Assembly (NCBI GenBank): GCA_963827725.1
Contig: CAWHBM010000001.1
Location: 1,922,001 to 1,986,000, forward strand
Source: VAXT01 sp963827725
GTDB taxonomy: Bacteria > Actinomycetota > Thermoleophilia > Gaiellales > Gaiellaceae
Length of the DNA: 64,000 nt
Direction of reading: 5' to 3'
In this document: positions 36,626 through 45,709 of the stretch, one piece after another
Layout of the letters: every line of letters starts with the position of its first letter
How positions within the stretch are numbered: the stretch's first letter is position 1
Notes under the pieces: generated by a model
Databases searched by the model: none
What the model was told of the DNA's origin: nothing
Seen by the model: only the letters and a program-made list of their open reading frames with translations
Program-made: the position numbers and the translations under genes

Positions 36626-37681
36626 TTAACGCCTGTAGCCGTTCCGGCTCTTGTGCCGTGACTTCGCAGCCTTCTGCATCACTTCCAGCACCTCGAGGCT
36701 GCGGCCGGAGCCGACGGCGACGCAGGTGAGCGGCGACTCGGCGAGCTGCGCCGGCATCTGCGTCTCGTGGCGGAGCCGCTCGTCGAGGCCGGCGAGGAGC
36801 GCTCCGCCGCCGGCGAGGACAATCCCTCGGTCCATGATGTCCGCGGCGAGCTCGGGCGGTGTCTTGTCGAGCGTCGAGCGGATCGCGTCCAGGATCTGGC
36901 CGACGGGCTCCTCCAAGGCTTGTCTGACTTCCTCCGAGCTGATGACGACGGTCTTCGGGAGGCCGGTGAGCATGTCGCGGCCTCGGACTTCCGCTTGCAC
37001 CTCCTCGCGGAGCGGGAACGCGGAGCCGACCTCGAGCTTGATCTCCTCGGCCGTCTGCTGGCCGATCAGGAGCTTGTACTCCTTCTTGATGTGGCTGATG
37101 ATCGCCTCGTCCATCTCGTCGCCGCCGACTCGGAGGGACTGGGAGACGACGATTCCGCCGAGTGAGATGACGGCGACTTCCGTGGTGCCGCCGCCGACGT
37201 CGACGATCATGTTTCCGGTGGGCTCGCTGACCGGGAGCCCGGCGCCGATTGCGGCGGCCATCGGCTCTTCGATCAGGTGCGCTTCTCTTGCTCCGGCGGA
37301 GAGGGTGGCCTCCTCGACGGCGCGCTTCTCGACGCCGGTGACGCCCGACGGGACGCAGACGACGACGCGCGGGTGCGCGAAGCGATGCTGGTGCACCTTC
37401 TGGATGAAGTGGCGGAGCATCTGCTCGGTGACGTCGAAGTCGGCGATGACGCCGTCTTTCAGCGGGCGGATCGCGGAGATGGTTCCGGGGGTGCGGCCGA
37501 GCATCCGCTTGGCCTCGACGCCGACGGCGTGGACTTCACCGGAGCGCTCGTCGATCGCGACCACGGACGGCTCGGAGAGGACGATCCCGCGTCCGCGTAC
37601 GTAGACGAGCGTATTGGCGGTGCCCAAGTCCACGGCCATGTCGCGACCGCCGAAGCCGTTTAGGTAACCCATCAGACCCAT
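36626..37681 (-). CDS. mreB: Actin-like cell-shape protein MreB
   Basis: This 351-residue actin-fold ATPase has phosphate motifs DLGTANTLVYV and MIVDVGGGTTEVAVIS and the adenosine motif LAGGGALLAGLDERL. It opens MGLMGYLNGFGGRDMAVDLG; GGGAG-type SD bases lie just before the ATG at 37681. It is the first gene of the rod operon. The short upstream space is limited by a RAYT element inserted between maf and mreB, so the promoter lies within about 60 nt or comes from the element. Confidence 0.95.
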   Translation of the reverse strand: MGLMGYLNGFGGRDMAVDLGTANTLVYVRGRGIVLSEPSVVAIDERSGEVHAVGVEAKRMLGRTPGTISAIRPLKDGVIADFDVTEQMLRHFIQKVHQHRFAHPRVVVCVPSGVTGVEKRAVEEATLSAGAREAHLIEEPMAAAIGAGLPVSEPTGNMIVDVGGGTTEVAVISLGGIVVSQSLRVGGDEMDEAIISHIKKEYKLLIGQQTAEEIKLEVGSAFPLREEVQAEVRGRDMLTGLPKTVVISSEEVRQALEEPVGQILDAIRSTLDKTPPELAADIMDRGIVLAGGGALLAGLDERLRHETQMPAQLAESPLTCVAVGSGRSLEVLEVMQKAAKSRHKSRNGYRR

Positions 37682-37740
37682 GCTCTCCCGTCCCGAGTCT
37701 AGTGATTCTGTGGAAAACCCCGAAGCGTGGCCAATTCCCC

Positions 37741-38343
37741 CATGTCCGGGGTCAGACGCCGGACATGTCCCGAGATCGAGTCGGAAGAGCAAAGAAAGGG
37801 CCCAGGGGCGCGAGTTGGTGCGGCGCGCCCCTACGTTGGCCTTCATGCCCAGACCCCCTCGCATTCAGATCGCCGGCGGCACGTACCACGTGACGTCTCG
37901 CGGGAACCGCCGCCAGACGATCTACTTCGACGACGACGACCGTCGCTGGTTCTCAATGCTTCGCTACCGCGTCATCCAGCGATGCGGCTGGCGCCTGCAC
38001 GCGTACTGCCTCATGAGCAACCACTTTCACCTGCTCGTGGAGACGCCCGAGCCGAACCTGTCGTTCGGCATGCAACGTCTGAAGAGCGAATACGCCGCCT
38101 ACTTCAATGAGCGCCATTCATTCGTCGGGCACCTCTTCCAGCAACGCTTCGACTCCCGTTTGATCGAAACCGAAAGGCACTACGAGAAGACGCTCCGTTA
38201 CATCGCTCTCAATCCCGTCAAGGCGGGCCTATGCGACCACCCAGCAGAGTGGCCCTGGAGCAGCTTCCACGGCGCAGTCGACTTCCAATACGACGAGTAG
38301 GCATGCCCATTCGAGCCATGTCAGGCGTCTGACCCCGGACATG
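37741..38343 (+). mobile_element. RAYT element with 27-bp inverted ends
   Basis: The left end (37741-37767) starts CATGTCCGGGGTCAGACG and closes CCGGACATG, itself a 9-bp hairpin. The right end (38317-38343) is its reverse complement with one mismatch (26/27), ending CCCCGGACATG. Between them lies one transposase gene. The layout is that of a REP-associated tyrosine transposase with flanking REP sequences, inserted between maf (stop at 38350) and mreB (start at 37681). Confidence 0.8.
37845..38300 (+). CDS. REP-associated tyrosine transposase (Y1_Tnp/RAYT)
   Basis: This 151-residue protein begins MPRPPRIQIAGGTYHVTSRGN and carries the HUH motif in YCLMSNHFHLLVETP. The likely nucleophile Tyr lies in LKSEYAAYFN, and the family-typical GHLFQQRFDSRLI and LRYIALNPVKAGL follow. 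RAYTs nick single-stranded REP sequences. No TnpB-like partner is present. The ATG at 37845 directly precedes the conserved domain. Confidence 0.92.
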   Translation: MPRPPRIQIAGGTYHVTSRGNRRQTIYFDDDDRRWFSMLRYRVIQRCGWRLHAYCLMSNHFHLLVETPEPNLSFGMQRLKSEYAAYFNERHSFVGHLFQQRFDSRLIETERHYEKTLRYIALNPVKAGLCDHPAEWPWSSFHGAVDFQYDE

Positions 38344-38349
38344 TTCCGA

Positions 38350-38940
38350 TTAGCCGAGGCCGTACGTGCCTGGGAAGCGCTCACTCAGGAGGCGGACGAG
38401 GAGGGCTGCTGGGAGGCCGACTACGTTCAGGTAGTCGCCTGCGATGTGCTCGACGAGCGAGGCGCCCAGGCCCTGGATGGCATAGCCGCCCGCGCGGTTT
38501 TGCCACTCGCCACTGCCGACGTAATGGGCCAGGTCGCGCGCGGTGAGCGCTCGGAAGGTGACCGTCGTCGTCGCGTGATGAAGCTCCTCCCAGCCGGGCG
38601 TGACGAGGCAGAGACCCGAAACGACCTCGTGCGTCCGACCCGACAGCCGCTCGAGCATCGCCTCCGCCTCGCCCGCGTTACCCGGCTTGCCCAGGGACCG
38701 GCCGTCGACGACGACCGCTGTGTCCACGCCCAGCACGGGGCACTCCTCTTGCTGCCCCACCGACAGAGCTTTGCCCCGAGCGTGCTCTCGCACGAGCTCA
38801 ACCGGATCGGCGTCCGGCGAATCGTGCTCCTCGTACTGCGGAGGAACGACGATGAACGGAATGTCGAGCTGTTCCAGGATCGCCCGCCGCTGGGGCGACT
38901 CGGAGGCGAGGACGATCGGCGGAGTCGGTGGGACGCTCAC
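38350..38940 (-). CDS. maf: Maf-family nucleoside triphosphate pyrophosphatase
   Basis: This 196-residue house-cleaning enzyme hydrolyses modified or canonical NTPs. Motifs are IVLASESPQRRAILEQL, then VLGVDTAVVVDGRSLGKP and SGRTHEVVSGLCLV, and AGGYAIQGLGASLVEHIAGDY. The GTG start at 38940 overlaps the methyltransferase stop (GTGA). The stop lies 6 nt from the RAYT element, which separates it from mreB; maf-mreB linkage is common elsewhere. Confidence 0.93.
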   Translation of the reverse strand: MSVPPTPPIVLASESPQRRAILEQLDIPFIVVPPQYEEHDSPDADPVELVREHARGKALSVGQQEECPVLGVDTAVVVDGRSLGKPGNAGEAEAMLERLSGRTHEVVSGLCLVTPGWEELHHATTTVTFRALTARDLAHYVGSGEWQNRAGGYAIQGLGASLVEHIAGDYLNVVGLPAALLVRLLSERFPGTYGLG

Positions 38941-39704
38941 CCGCGCTTGCGGGCCTTCCAGATCTCCTCGGCCGGCCACTTGCGCGCCCACTCGGCGGGG
39001 ACGAAGCCGTAGTAGCTGTGCGTCTCCGCCTCCTCGGGCGCCTGCAGCTCCCACAGCCCCTCGATGTCGAAGCCGTTCTCCCGCAGCAGCTCGATCCACT
39101 TGCCGTGCGGAAGCTGGAAGTCGATCCCTTCGTCATCGCCCGACCACTCCATGCGATGCATGCCGAACTGCGGACGGAGAAGCGTCTCGCCCACCTTCCC
39201 GTCGGGCTCGTCGGGAGCGCACAAGACGCAAAGCGTCGAGTTCCGCAAGAAGATGAGCTCGCCGCCGGGCCGTAAGAGTCGCGCTGCCTCCGGAATCCAC
39301 TTGTAGGGATCGCACCAGATCGACGCCCCGTACTCCGAGAAGACGAGGTCGAAAGACGCGTCCGGCAGCGGCACGTCCTCAGCGTTCGCCTCGATCAGCT
39401 CCATCGGGATCCCGAGCTCCTCGCTGCAGCGGCGCGCGGTTTCGAGCTGCGCAGGAGTCAGGTCGACCCCCGTCACGCGAGCGCCGCGCTTTGCGAGCCA
39501 CGCGCCGAAGTACGCCGTCCCGCAGCCGAGCTCGATCACGTCCTTGCCGGCCACGTCCTCGAGCACCCCGAGCTTCGACTCGGGAACTTGGAACATGCCC
39601 CACTCGATCTCCTCCTGCTGCCAGCCCTCGCTCGCGCGCGCGTCCGTGTACTCCGCGTTCGCCTTCGTCCAGACGGCGCGGTTCTTCGCGAGGTAATCAG
39701 TCAA
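38937..39704 (-). CDS. Class I SAM-dependent methyltransferase
   Basis: Motif I is DVIELGCGTAYFGAWLAKRG, motif II VTGVDLTPAQLETA, and motif IV DASFDLVFSEYGASIW; about 255 residues in all. TTG at 39704 is chosen as the start (LTDYLAKNRAVWTKANAEY): it overlaps ndk by 8 nt, and the longer frame would run through ndk. The acceptor substrate is unknown. Confidence 0.85.
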   Translation of the reverse strand: MTDYLAKNRAVWTKANAEYTDARASEGWQQEEIEWGMFQVPESKLGVLEDVAGKDVIELGCGTAYFGAWLAKRGARVTGVDLTPAQLETARRCSEELGIPMELIEANAEDVPLPDASFDLVFSEYGASIWCDPYKWIPEAARLLRPGGELIFLRNSTLCVLCAPDEPDGKVGETLLRPQFGMHRMEWSGDDEGIDFQLPHGKWIELLRENGFDIEGLWELQAPEEAETHSYYGFVPAEWARKWPAEEIWKARKRG

Positions 39705-40101
39705 ACCAGAGCGAGATCTCGCGCGCCGCCGACTCCGGCGAGTCGGAGCCATGGACGAGATTGTCGGGCATCGAGAGTGCGAGATCGCCGCGGATCGAGC
39801 CGGGAGTCGCGTCGGCCGGGTTCGTTGCGCCCATCGTCGAGCGAACCGTCGCGATCGCCCCTTCGCCCTCCAGGACGAGTGCCAGCGTCGGCCCGGACGT
39901 GATGAACTCGACGAGCTCTCCGAAGAACGGCTTCTCCGCGTGCTCGGCGTAGTGCTCCTTGGCGAGCGCGTCGTCGACCTGGACGAGCCTGGCCTCGCGC
40001 ACCGCCAGCCCGCGCTGCTCGAGCCGGCGCAGGATCTCGCCGGCGAGCCCGCGGGCCATCGCGTCGGGCTTGATCAGGACGAGTGTGCGCTCAGCCGCCA
40101 T
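39697..40101 (-). CDS. ndk: Nucleoside diphosphate kinase
   Basis: This 134-residue protein begins RTLVLIKPDAMARGLAGEIL and has the active-site block PDNLVHGSDSPESAAREI, with the phospho-accepting His in NLVHGSD. It balances NTP pools. Length and motifs are full. Confidence 0.97.
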   Translation of the reverse strand: MAAERTLVLIKPDAMARGLAGEILRRLEQRGLAVREARLVQVDDALAKEHYAEHAEKPFFGELVEFITSGPTLALVLEGEGAIATVRSTMGATNPADATPGSIRGDLALSMPDNLVHGSDSPESAAREISLWFD

Positions 40102-40113
40102 CGGCGGCGGACT

Positions 40114-40641
40114 CTACTCGGACCCGGTTTCGGCCCGTGGAGGCTCGAGCGGCGGGAAGTGAATCGGCGTCGGCGACACGATGGGCGTCTCACAGTACGG
40201 ACACACCTGCCAGAGCGGCTCCAGCGGCGCCTTGCACGTCGTGCAGGACTGGCGCAACCGGGTCGTGCACACCGGGCAAACGAGGAAACCCTCGTCGATC
40301 TCGGCCCGACAAACCGGGCAGTGCTGACGCGTTCCGCGGCCGAGGCTCTCCTCCATCGCCTTGATCTCGAGCTCGCGCTCGCGCACGTCCTCCAGGTACT
40401 CGGGAGGCCGGAAGAGCATGTAGATGAGCGCTCCGATGAACGGCGGGATCAGACCGAGCACGGTGGCCGCACCGACGAGCCATGGGTCCTCGATCCGACG
40501 CCGCGCGTCCTTGTACACCCAGTAGCCGACCGCGAGCCAGAAGACGACGACCAGGAAGATCCCGAGGTTCCGGAAGATCGGCCAGGTGTCCGACCCGAAG
40601 TAGTCGCCCAGTGTCCCGAAGAAATCTGCTTCCAGAACCAT
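40114..40641 (-). CDS. Membrane-anchored double zinc-ribbon protein
   Basis: This 175-residue protein has two hydrophobic segments (FLVVVFWLAVGYWVYKD and LVGAATVLGLIPPFIGALIY). A cytoplasmic tail follows with four C-x-x-C pairs (CPVC, CPVC, CTTC, CPYC), making a DZANK-type double zinc ribbon. Function unknown. It lies between ndk and a tiny membrane gene on the same strand. Confidence 0.8.
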   Translation of the reverse strand: MVLEADFFGTLGDYFGSDTWPIFRNLGIFLVVVFWLAVGYWVYKDARRRIEDPWLVGAATVLGLIPPFIGALIYMLFRPPEYLEDVRERELEIKAMEESLGRGTRQHCPVCRAEIDEGFLVCPVCTTRLRQSCTTCKAPLEPLWQVCPYCETPIVSPTPIHFPPLEPPRAETGSE

Positions 40642-40659
40642 TGTTTTCTTCTTTCCCCG

Positions 40660-40794
40660 TTATAGGAGAAGTTGACCGACGATGTAGCCGACGGCGAACG
40701 CAAACCCGACAATCGTCATCACGACGACGGCCGCGAACACGAAAACCGTCAGCCGTTCGCCGGATTTCGTCGCTCCATGCCGTCTTCCTCTCAT
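40660..40794 (-). CDS. 44-residue single-span membrane protein
   Basis: A basic N-terminus (MRGRRHGATKSGERL) is followed by one hydrophobic helix (VFVFAAVVVMTIVGFAFAVG) and a short end VGQLLL. The ATG overlaps the folC stop (ATGA), and the stop is 18 nt upstream of the zinc-ribbon gene, so it fits the operon. No family recognised. Confidence 0.55.
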   Translation of the reverse strand: MRGRRHGATKSGERLTVFVFAAVVVMTIVGFAFAVGYIVGQLLL

Positions 40795-41842
40795 GAGTAG
40801 AGATCCGCGAGGAGGTAGAGCGACCCGGTGACGAGCACGGGGCCGCCGAGCGCGCGGGCTCGGGCGAGCGCCTCATGTGGATCGGCGATGGCTTCGACGC
40901 GCTCGAAGTGCGGTTTCGCCTGAGCCGCGAGCTCGTCCTCGTGCAGCGCGCGTGCGTTCGTCGAGCGCGTCGCGACAAGCGTGCGGCCCGCGCGAGCAAG
41001 CCGCGCGAGGAGCTCGTCGACCCGCTTGTCGCCGAGGATCGAGACGCAGAGGACGTATTCGCGGGCCGGGAGGTGCTGAAGCAGCCAGTCGACCCCTTCC
41101 GGCGTGTGTGCCCCGTCCCAGACCTCGTCGCCCCGGCGCTCGAGCCGCCCGGGGAGTGCGACCTCGACCTCTCGCCCGACGGGTCGACCGAGGTACGCCT
41201 CGGCGGCTCTTCGCGCCCCGCCGAGCACCACGGTCGCGCTTGCGGGGACGAGGTCTTCGTACGTGTTGTCCGACATGACAACTACTCTTGCCGCATGCGC
41301 AACTGCAAGTTTTTCTTTCGCGATCTGCTCAGGCGTATCGCCGAGCACCTCCGTGTGCTCGAGGGCGACGTTCGTGAGCAGGACGACGGGCGCGTCGACG
41401 ACGTTCGTCGCGTCGAGCCTGCCCGCCGAGCCCCGCCTCCACGACCGCTACGTCGACGCCTTGCTCGGCGAACTCGGCGAACGCCGCGGCGGTCAGCACC
41501 TCGAACTGGGTCGCGCCCAAGCGGTTCCGCGGAACCGCGAACCCGCGCGACGGCCCGTTCGAGCGTTGCCGGATCACAATCCAACCGCTCGTGCCAGCCG
41601 GAGACGTGCGGCGAGGTATAGGCCCCTGCCCGCAGGCCCTCGGCCCGCAGGAGCGCGGCGATCGTCCGGGTCGCGGTGGACTTGCCGTTCGTCCCGACCA
41701 CGTGGACCGACGGGAAGGCGCGCTGGGGCTCTCCGAGCGCCGCCATGAGCTGCCGCATGCGATCGAGACCGAACTCCTCCGGCCAGGGGCTGAGCGATGC
41801 GACCCACTCGGTCGCGGTCGTTGGCCTAGTCGCCGAGGGCAT
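40791..41842 (-). CDS. folC: Folylpolyglutamate/dihydrofolate synthase (two frameshifts)
   Basis: FolC adds glutamate to dihydropteroate or folates. The segments are: FGLDRMRQLMAALGEPQRAFPSVHVVGTNGKSTATRTIA (P-loop) with GAYTSPHVSGWHERL; then NRLGATQFEVLTAAAFAEFAEQGVDVAVVEAGLGG; then DTPEQIAKEKLAVAH and VWDGAHTPEGVDWLLQHL to the stop. They lie in three frames, with switches near 41560 and 41430. Because folC is usually essential, consensus errors are likely. The ATG at 41842 overlaps the valS 3' end by 17 nt. Confidence 0.88.
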
Positions 41843-44240
41843 CGAGCTCACGACGGTAGCGCTCGAGCTTCTCGCGCTCCGCCTCGACGACCTCGGGGGG
41901 CGCCTTCGAGGTGAATCGCTCGTTTCCGAGCATCCCCTCACCGCGCGCGATCTCCTTGCGGAGACGTTCGCTCTCGGCGGCGCTGTCGCCTTCGGTCTTC
42001 AGGCGCTCCGGTTTCACCACGACTTCGAAGATCCGCAGCTCGTCGCCCTCGAGCCGGGCGCGAACGCCGCTGCGCCGGAAGATCGCCGCTGCTTCCTGGA
42101 CTCGGTCGAGAGCGCCGGCAGCTCCGGCATAGCTCGGGTCGGGCTCCGGCCAACGGGCGAGAATCAGCCGCGTTGCGCGGCTCGGGAGGTTCGACCAGAT
42201 CTCTTCGGTGACGTGCGGCATCACAGGGTGCAGGAGCTTCAGCAGGCGCTCGAGGGCGGCCAGCGCCGTGGCGCGCGCGTCCTCGTCGCCGCCATAAAGG
42301 CGCGGTTTGATCGCCTCCGCGTACCAGTCGCAGAAATCGTCGAAGGTGAGGTGGTAGAGCGTGCTCGTCGCGGGCGAGAACTCGAAGCTCGCGATCGATT
42401 GCTCCAGCTCTTCTCGGGCGGCGTCGAGGCGCGCGAGGATCCAGCGCTCCTCGAGGTCGCGTGGTTTCGGCTCTGGCTGGGCCTCCCCCACATTGGCGAG
42501 GATCAGGCGGGACACGTTCCAGAGCTTGTTCGCGAGCTTGCGACCCTCTGCGATCGCGCCCGGCGAAAACCGCACGTCCTGGGTGGAGGCCATCTTCAGA
42601 AGCCCGTAGCGCGTGGCGTCGGCCCCGTGCTCGGCGATCAGGTCGGTCGGATCGATTCCGGTTCCGAGGCTCTTGGACATCCGCCGACCGTCGGCGGCGA
42701 GGATCATCGAGTGGTAGTTGACGTCGTGGAACGGCTCCTCGCCCATGAGCTCGATCCCGGCCCAGACCATCCTCGAGACCCAGAGGAAGTTGATGTCGCG
42801 CCCGGTTGAGCAGACGTCGCCCGGATAGAACGTCTCGAGATCAGGCGTCTGCTCGGGCCACCCGAGCGTCGCGAACGGCCAGAGCGCTGACGAGAACCAC
42901 GTGTCGAGCACGTCGTCGTCCTGCCGGAGGTCACCCATGCCGCACTTGGTGCAGGTCGAGGGCTCGGTCTCCGCGATCGTGATGTGGTGCTCGCCGCAGT
43001 ACCAGACGGGGATCCGGTGCCCCCACCAGAGCTGGCGCGAGATGCACCAGGGCCGGATGTTCTCGAGGTAGCTGAGCATCACCTTCGTCTGCTGCTCAGG
43101 CTTCGAGCGCACGCGTCCCTCGCTCAGCGCCGCGATCGCGGGCTGGACGAGCTCCTCCATCTCGACCCACCACTGGAGAAGGACGAGCGGCTCGATCCGG
43201 TCTCCGGATCGGTCGCAGTGGCCGACCGAGTGGTGGAACGACTCGCGCTTCTCGAGCAGGCCTTCCTCCTTCAAGCGCGCCAGGATCTGCTCCTCCGCCT
43301 CAGCCTGCGTGAGCCCTGCGAGCTCGCCGGCCTCTTCGGTCATCCGCCCGTCGAGGCCGATCACCATCGGCTCGGGAAGCTGGTGGTCGCGGCCGATCTC
43401 CCAGTCCATCGGGTCGTGGCCTGGCGTGATCTTCACGGCGCCGGTTCCGAACTCGGGATCGACCCGCTCGTCGGCGATGATCGGGACGCGGCGTTCGGCG
43501 ATCGGCACGATCGCCTCCTTGCCGACCAGATCCTTGTAGCGCTCGTCGTCCGGATGCACAGCGACCGCGACGTCGGCCAGCATCGTCGGCGGCCGCACGG
43601 TCGCGATCGTCACGTGACCGTCACCCTCGGCGAGCGGATAGCGGACCCAGGTGAGCGTGTCGTCCACGTCGATGTGGTTCACCTCGAGATCCGAGACGGT
43701 GCTCGCGCAACCCGTGCACCAGTTCACGATCCGCGTTCCCCGGTAGATCAAGCCCCTGTCGGCGAGGTGCGCGAACAAGCGCATGACCGCCCCTGCATAA
43801 ACCTCGTCCATGGTGAATCGGTGCCGCCGGTAGTCGAGCGAGGCGCCCATCGAGCGGAGCTGATCCATGATCTGGCCGCCGTAGTCGCGGATGAAGTCCT
43901 GGCAGAGCTCCACGAACCGCTCACGCCCCACGTCCTGCAGCGTCTTGCCCTCGGCGGCGAGGCGACGGGTCATCACTGCCTGGAGCGCGATCCCGGCGTG
44001 GTCGTAGCCCGGCTGCCAGAGCGTGTTGAAGTCGCGCATCCGGTGCCAGCGGATGAGGACGTCCTGCGCCGACGCGTTGAGTGCGTGGCCCATGTGCAGC
44101 CGGTCGGTGACGTTCGGCGGCGGCAGGCAGATGACGTAGGTCTCGCGCGGGTCGTCCGCCTCCGCGTTGTAGAGGCCCGCGTCCTCCCAGATGCGCTGCC
44201 AGCGCTCCTCAACCCCTTGCGGCTTGTAGAGCGGCTCCAT
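41826..44240 (-). CDS. valS: Valyl-tRNA synthetase
   Basis: This 804-residue class I synthetase has the HIGH-type motif PPPNVTDRLHMGHALN and the KMSKS motif RRMSKSLGTG. The CP1 editing domain (LEVNHIDVDDTLTWVRYPL), a zinc-like CTGC and CTKCGMG pair, and the C-terminal coiled arm (RLRKEIARGEGMLGNERF) are present. It is slightly shorter than many bacterial ValRS but complete. ATG at 44240. Confidence 0.96.
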   Translation of the reverse strand: MEPLYKPQGVEERWQRIWEDAGLYNAEADDPRETYVICLPPPNVTDRLHMGHALNASAQDVLIRWHRMRDFNTLWQPGYDHAGIALQAVMTRRLAAEGKTLQDVGRERFVELCQDFIRDYGGQIMDQLRSMGASLDYRRHRFTMDEVYAGAVMRLFAHLADRGLIYRGTRIVNWCTGCASTVSDLEVNHIDVDDTLTWVRYPLAEGDGHVTIATVRPPTMLADVAVAVHPDDERYKDLVGKEAIVPIAERRVPIIADERVDPEFGTGAVKITPGHDPMDWEIGRDHQLPEPMVIGLDGRMTEEAGELAGLTQAEAEEQILARLKEEGLLEKRESFHHSVGHCDRSGDRIEPLVLLQWWVEMEELVQPAIAALSEGRVRSKPEQQTKVMLSYLENIRPWCISRQLWWGHRIPVWYCGEHHITIAETEPSTCTKCGMGDLRQDDDVLDTWFSSALWPFATLGWPEQTPDLETFYPGDVCSTGRDINFLWVSRMVWAGIELMGEEPFHDVNYHSMILAADGRRMSKSLGTGIDPTDLIAEHGADATRYGLLKMASTQDVRFSPGAIAEGRKLANKLWNVSRLILANVGEAQPEPKPRDLEERWILARLDAAREELEQSIASFEFSPATSTLYHLTFDDFCDWYAEAIKPRLYGGDEDARATALAALERLLKLLHPVMPHVTEEIWSNLPSRATRLILARWPEPDPSYAGAAGALDRVQEAAAIFRRSGVRARLEGDELRIFEVVVKPERLKTEGDSAAESERLRKEIARGEGMLGNERFTSKAPPEVVEAEREKLERYRRELDALGD

Positions 44241-44254
44241 CGGCGCATCGTAAA

Positions 44255-44278
44255 GCCGGGGACTCTCGGAGTCCCGGC
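44255..44278 (-). terminator. Hairpin between clpX and valS
   Basis: GCCGGGGACTC and GAGTCCCGGC pair with one bulged G around a TCG loop; on the minus strand TTTA follows. It lies 76 nt after clpX and 14 nt before valS. It may terminate the tig-clpP-clpX transcript or form part of the valS leader. Confidence 0.5.
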
Positions 44279-44353
44279 GCGAAGAACGGATGCGATTAGG
44301 CAGCGACTATGCGCTCAGTATTGCTGCGAGCATGCCGCCGGCGCAAGTGTCGG

Positions 44354-45631
44354 TCAGGCCGACTCTTCGGCGAGCTCTTCGTGCTCGTCGGCCTCGCCGC
44401 CACCGGTGGTGACGAGCGTGGGCTTCAGGTCGTTCGCGATCGTCTCCTTCGTGATCGCGCACTTGGAGACGTCGGTGCGCGACGGGAGCTCGAACATGAC
44501 ATCCAGCAGCGCATGCTCGATGATCGAGCGAAGGCCGCGCGCGCCGGTTTCGCGCTCCAGAGCCTTGTCGGCGATCTCCCAGAGGGCATCCTCGGTGAAG
44601 ACGAGCTCGATGTCGTCGTAGGCGAAGAAGCGCTGGTACTGCTTGACGAGCGCGTTCTTCGGCTCGGTGAGGATCTGGACGAGATCCTCGCGCTGCAGCT
44701 GGTGCACCGCCGAGACGACCGGCAGCCGGCCGATGAACTCCGGGATCAGCCCGTACGAGAGGAGATCCTCCGGCATCACGTCCGAGAGCAGCTCCGAGGA
44801 CACGTGGTCGTGCCGTGAGCGGATATCGGCGCCGAAGCCGACGGCGTTCTTGCCGGTGCGCTTGCCGATGATCTTCTCGAGCCCGGAGAACGCGCCGCCG
44901 CAGATGAACAAGACGTTCGTCGTGTCGATCGACAAGAACTCCTGGTGCGGATGCTTGCGCCCGCCCTGGGGCGGCACCGAGGCAACCGTGCCCTCGAGGA
45001 TCTTCAGCAGCGCCTGCTGGACGCCCTCGCCGGAGACGTCGCGCGTGATGGACGGGTTGTCCGCCTTCCGCGCGATCTTGTCCACTTCGTCGATGTAGAT
45101 GATCCCGGTCTCCGCCTTCTTGATGTCGAAGTCCGCGGCCTGGATCAGCTTCAGGAGGATGTTCTCGACGTCCTCTCCGACGTAGCCGGCCTCGGTCAGC
45201 GCCGTCGCGTCGGCGATCGCGAACGGGACGTTCAGGATCCGCGCGAGCGTCTGCGCGAGGAGCGTCTTGCCGCAGCCGGTCGGGCCGAGCAGAAGGATGT
45301 TCGACTTCTGGAGCTCGACGTCGCCCTCCTCGGTGCCCATCTGGACGCGCTTGTAGTGGTTGTAGACAGCGACGGCGAGCGTGCGCTTCGAGTCCTCCTG
45401 GCTGACGACGTAGTCGTTCAGGACGGCATAGATGTCCCTCGGCCGCGGCAGGTTCTCGAGGTCGAGCGCCGCGGGAGCGGTCATCTCCTCGTCGATGATC
45501 TCGTTGCAGAGATCGATGCACTCGTCGCAGATGTAGACCCCAGGGCCGGCAATCAGCTTCTTGACCTGGCGTTGCGACTTCCCGCAGAAGCTGCAGAGAA
45601 GCTGCTCGTTTCCTTCGCTGGCTCTAGCCAC
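44354..45631 (-). CDS. clpX: ATP-dependent unfoldase ClpX
   Basis: This 425-residue protein has an N-terminal zinc finger (CSFCGKSQRQVKKLI, then YICDECIDLC), Walker A GPTGCGKTLLAQ and Walker B IIYIDEVDKIAR. The IGF-like ClpP loop region lies near VTPEFIGRLP-type sequence (LIPEFIGRLPVVSAV), and sensor 2 is ERETGARGLRSIIE. GTG start at 45631. It unfolds substrates for ClpP encoded upstream. Confidence 0.97.
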   Translation of the reverse strand: MARASEGNEQLLCSFCGKSQRQVKKLIAGPGVYICDECIDLCNEIIDEEMTAPAALDLENLPRPRDIYAVLNDYVVSQEDSKRTLAVAVYNHYKRVQMGTEEGDVELQKSNILLLGPTGCGKTLLAQTLARILNVPFAIADATALTEAGYVGEDVENILLKLIQAADFDIKKAETGIIYIDEVDKIARKADNPSITRDVSGEGVQQALLKILEGTVASVPPQGGRKHPHQEFLSIDTTNVLFICGGAFSGLEKIIGKRTGKNAVGFGADIRSRHDHVSSELLSDVMPEDLLSYGLIPEFIGRLPVVSAVHQLQREDLVQILTEPKNALVKQYQRFFAYDDIELVFTEDALWEIADKALERETGARGLRSIIEHALLDVMFELPSRTDVSKCAITKETIANDLKPTLVTTGGGEADEHEELAEESA

Positions 45632-45709
45632 CCAATCCCTCAGTCATCTAGCTACCCAAACCCTCTATCACGTTGTACATCCATTTTGCCTCTCTGGATA
45701 CCCCTCGAC

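Noticed and set aside
37741..38343. IS200/IS605 element with TnpB and guide-RNA-type region
   Set aside because: The transposase belongs to the RAYT branch and there is no TnpB/IscB gene inside or beside the inverted ends.
44241..44353. Possible T-box riboswitch upstream of valS
   Set aside because: Only one GC hairpin is seen; no T-box sequence or specifier loop could be found in the 113-nt gap.
42984..44621. A 545-codon open frame antisense to valS and clpX
   Set aside because: It crosses two well-supported genes and shows only low-complexity Arg/Asp/His-rich sequence.
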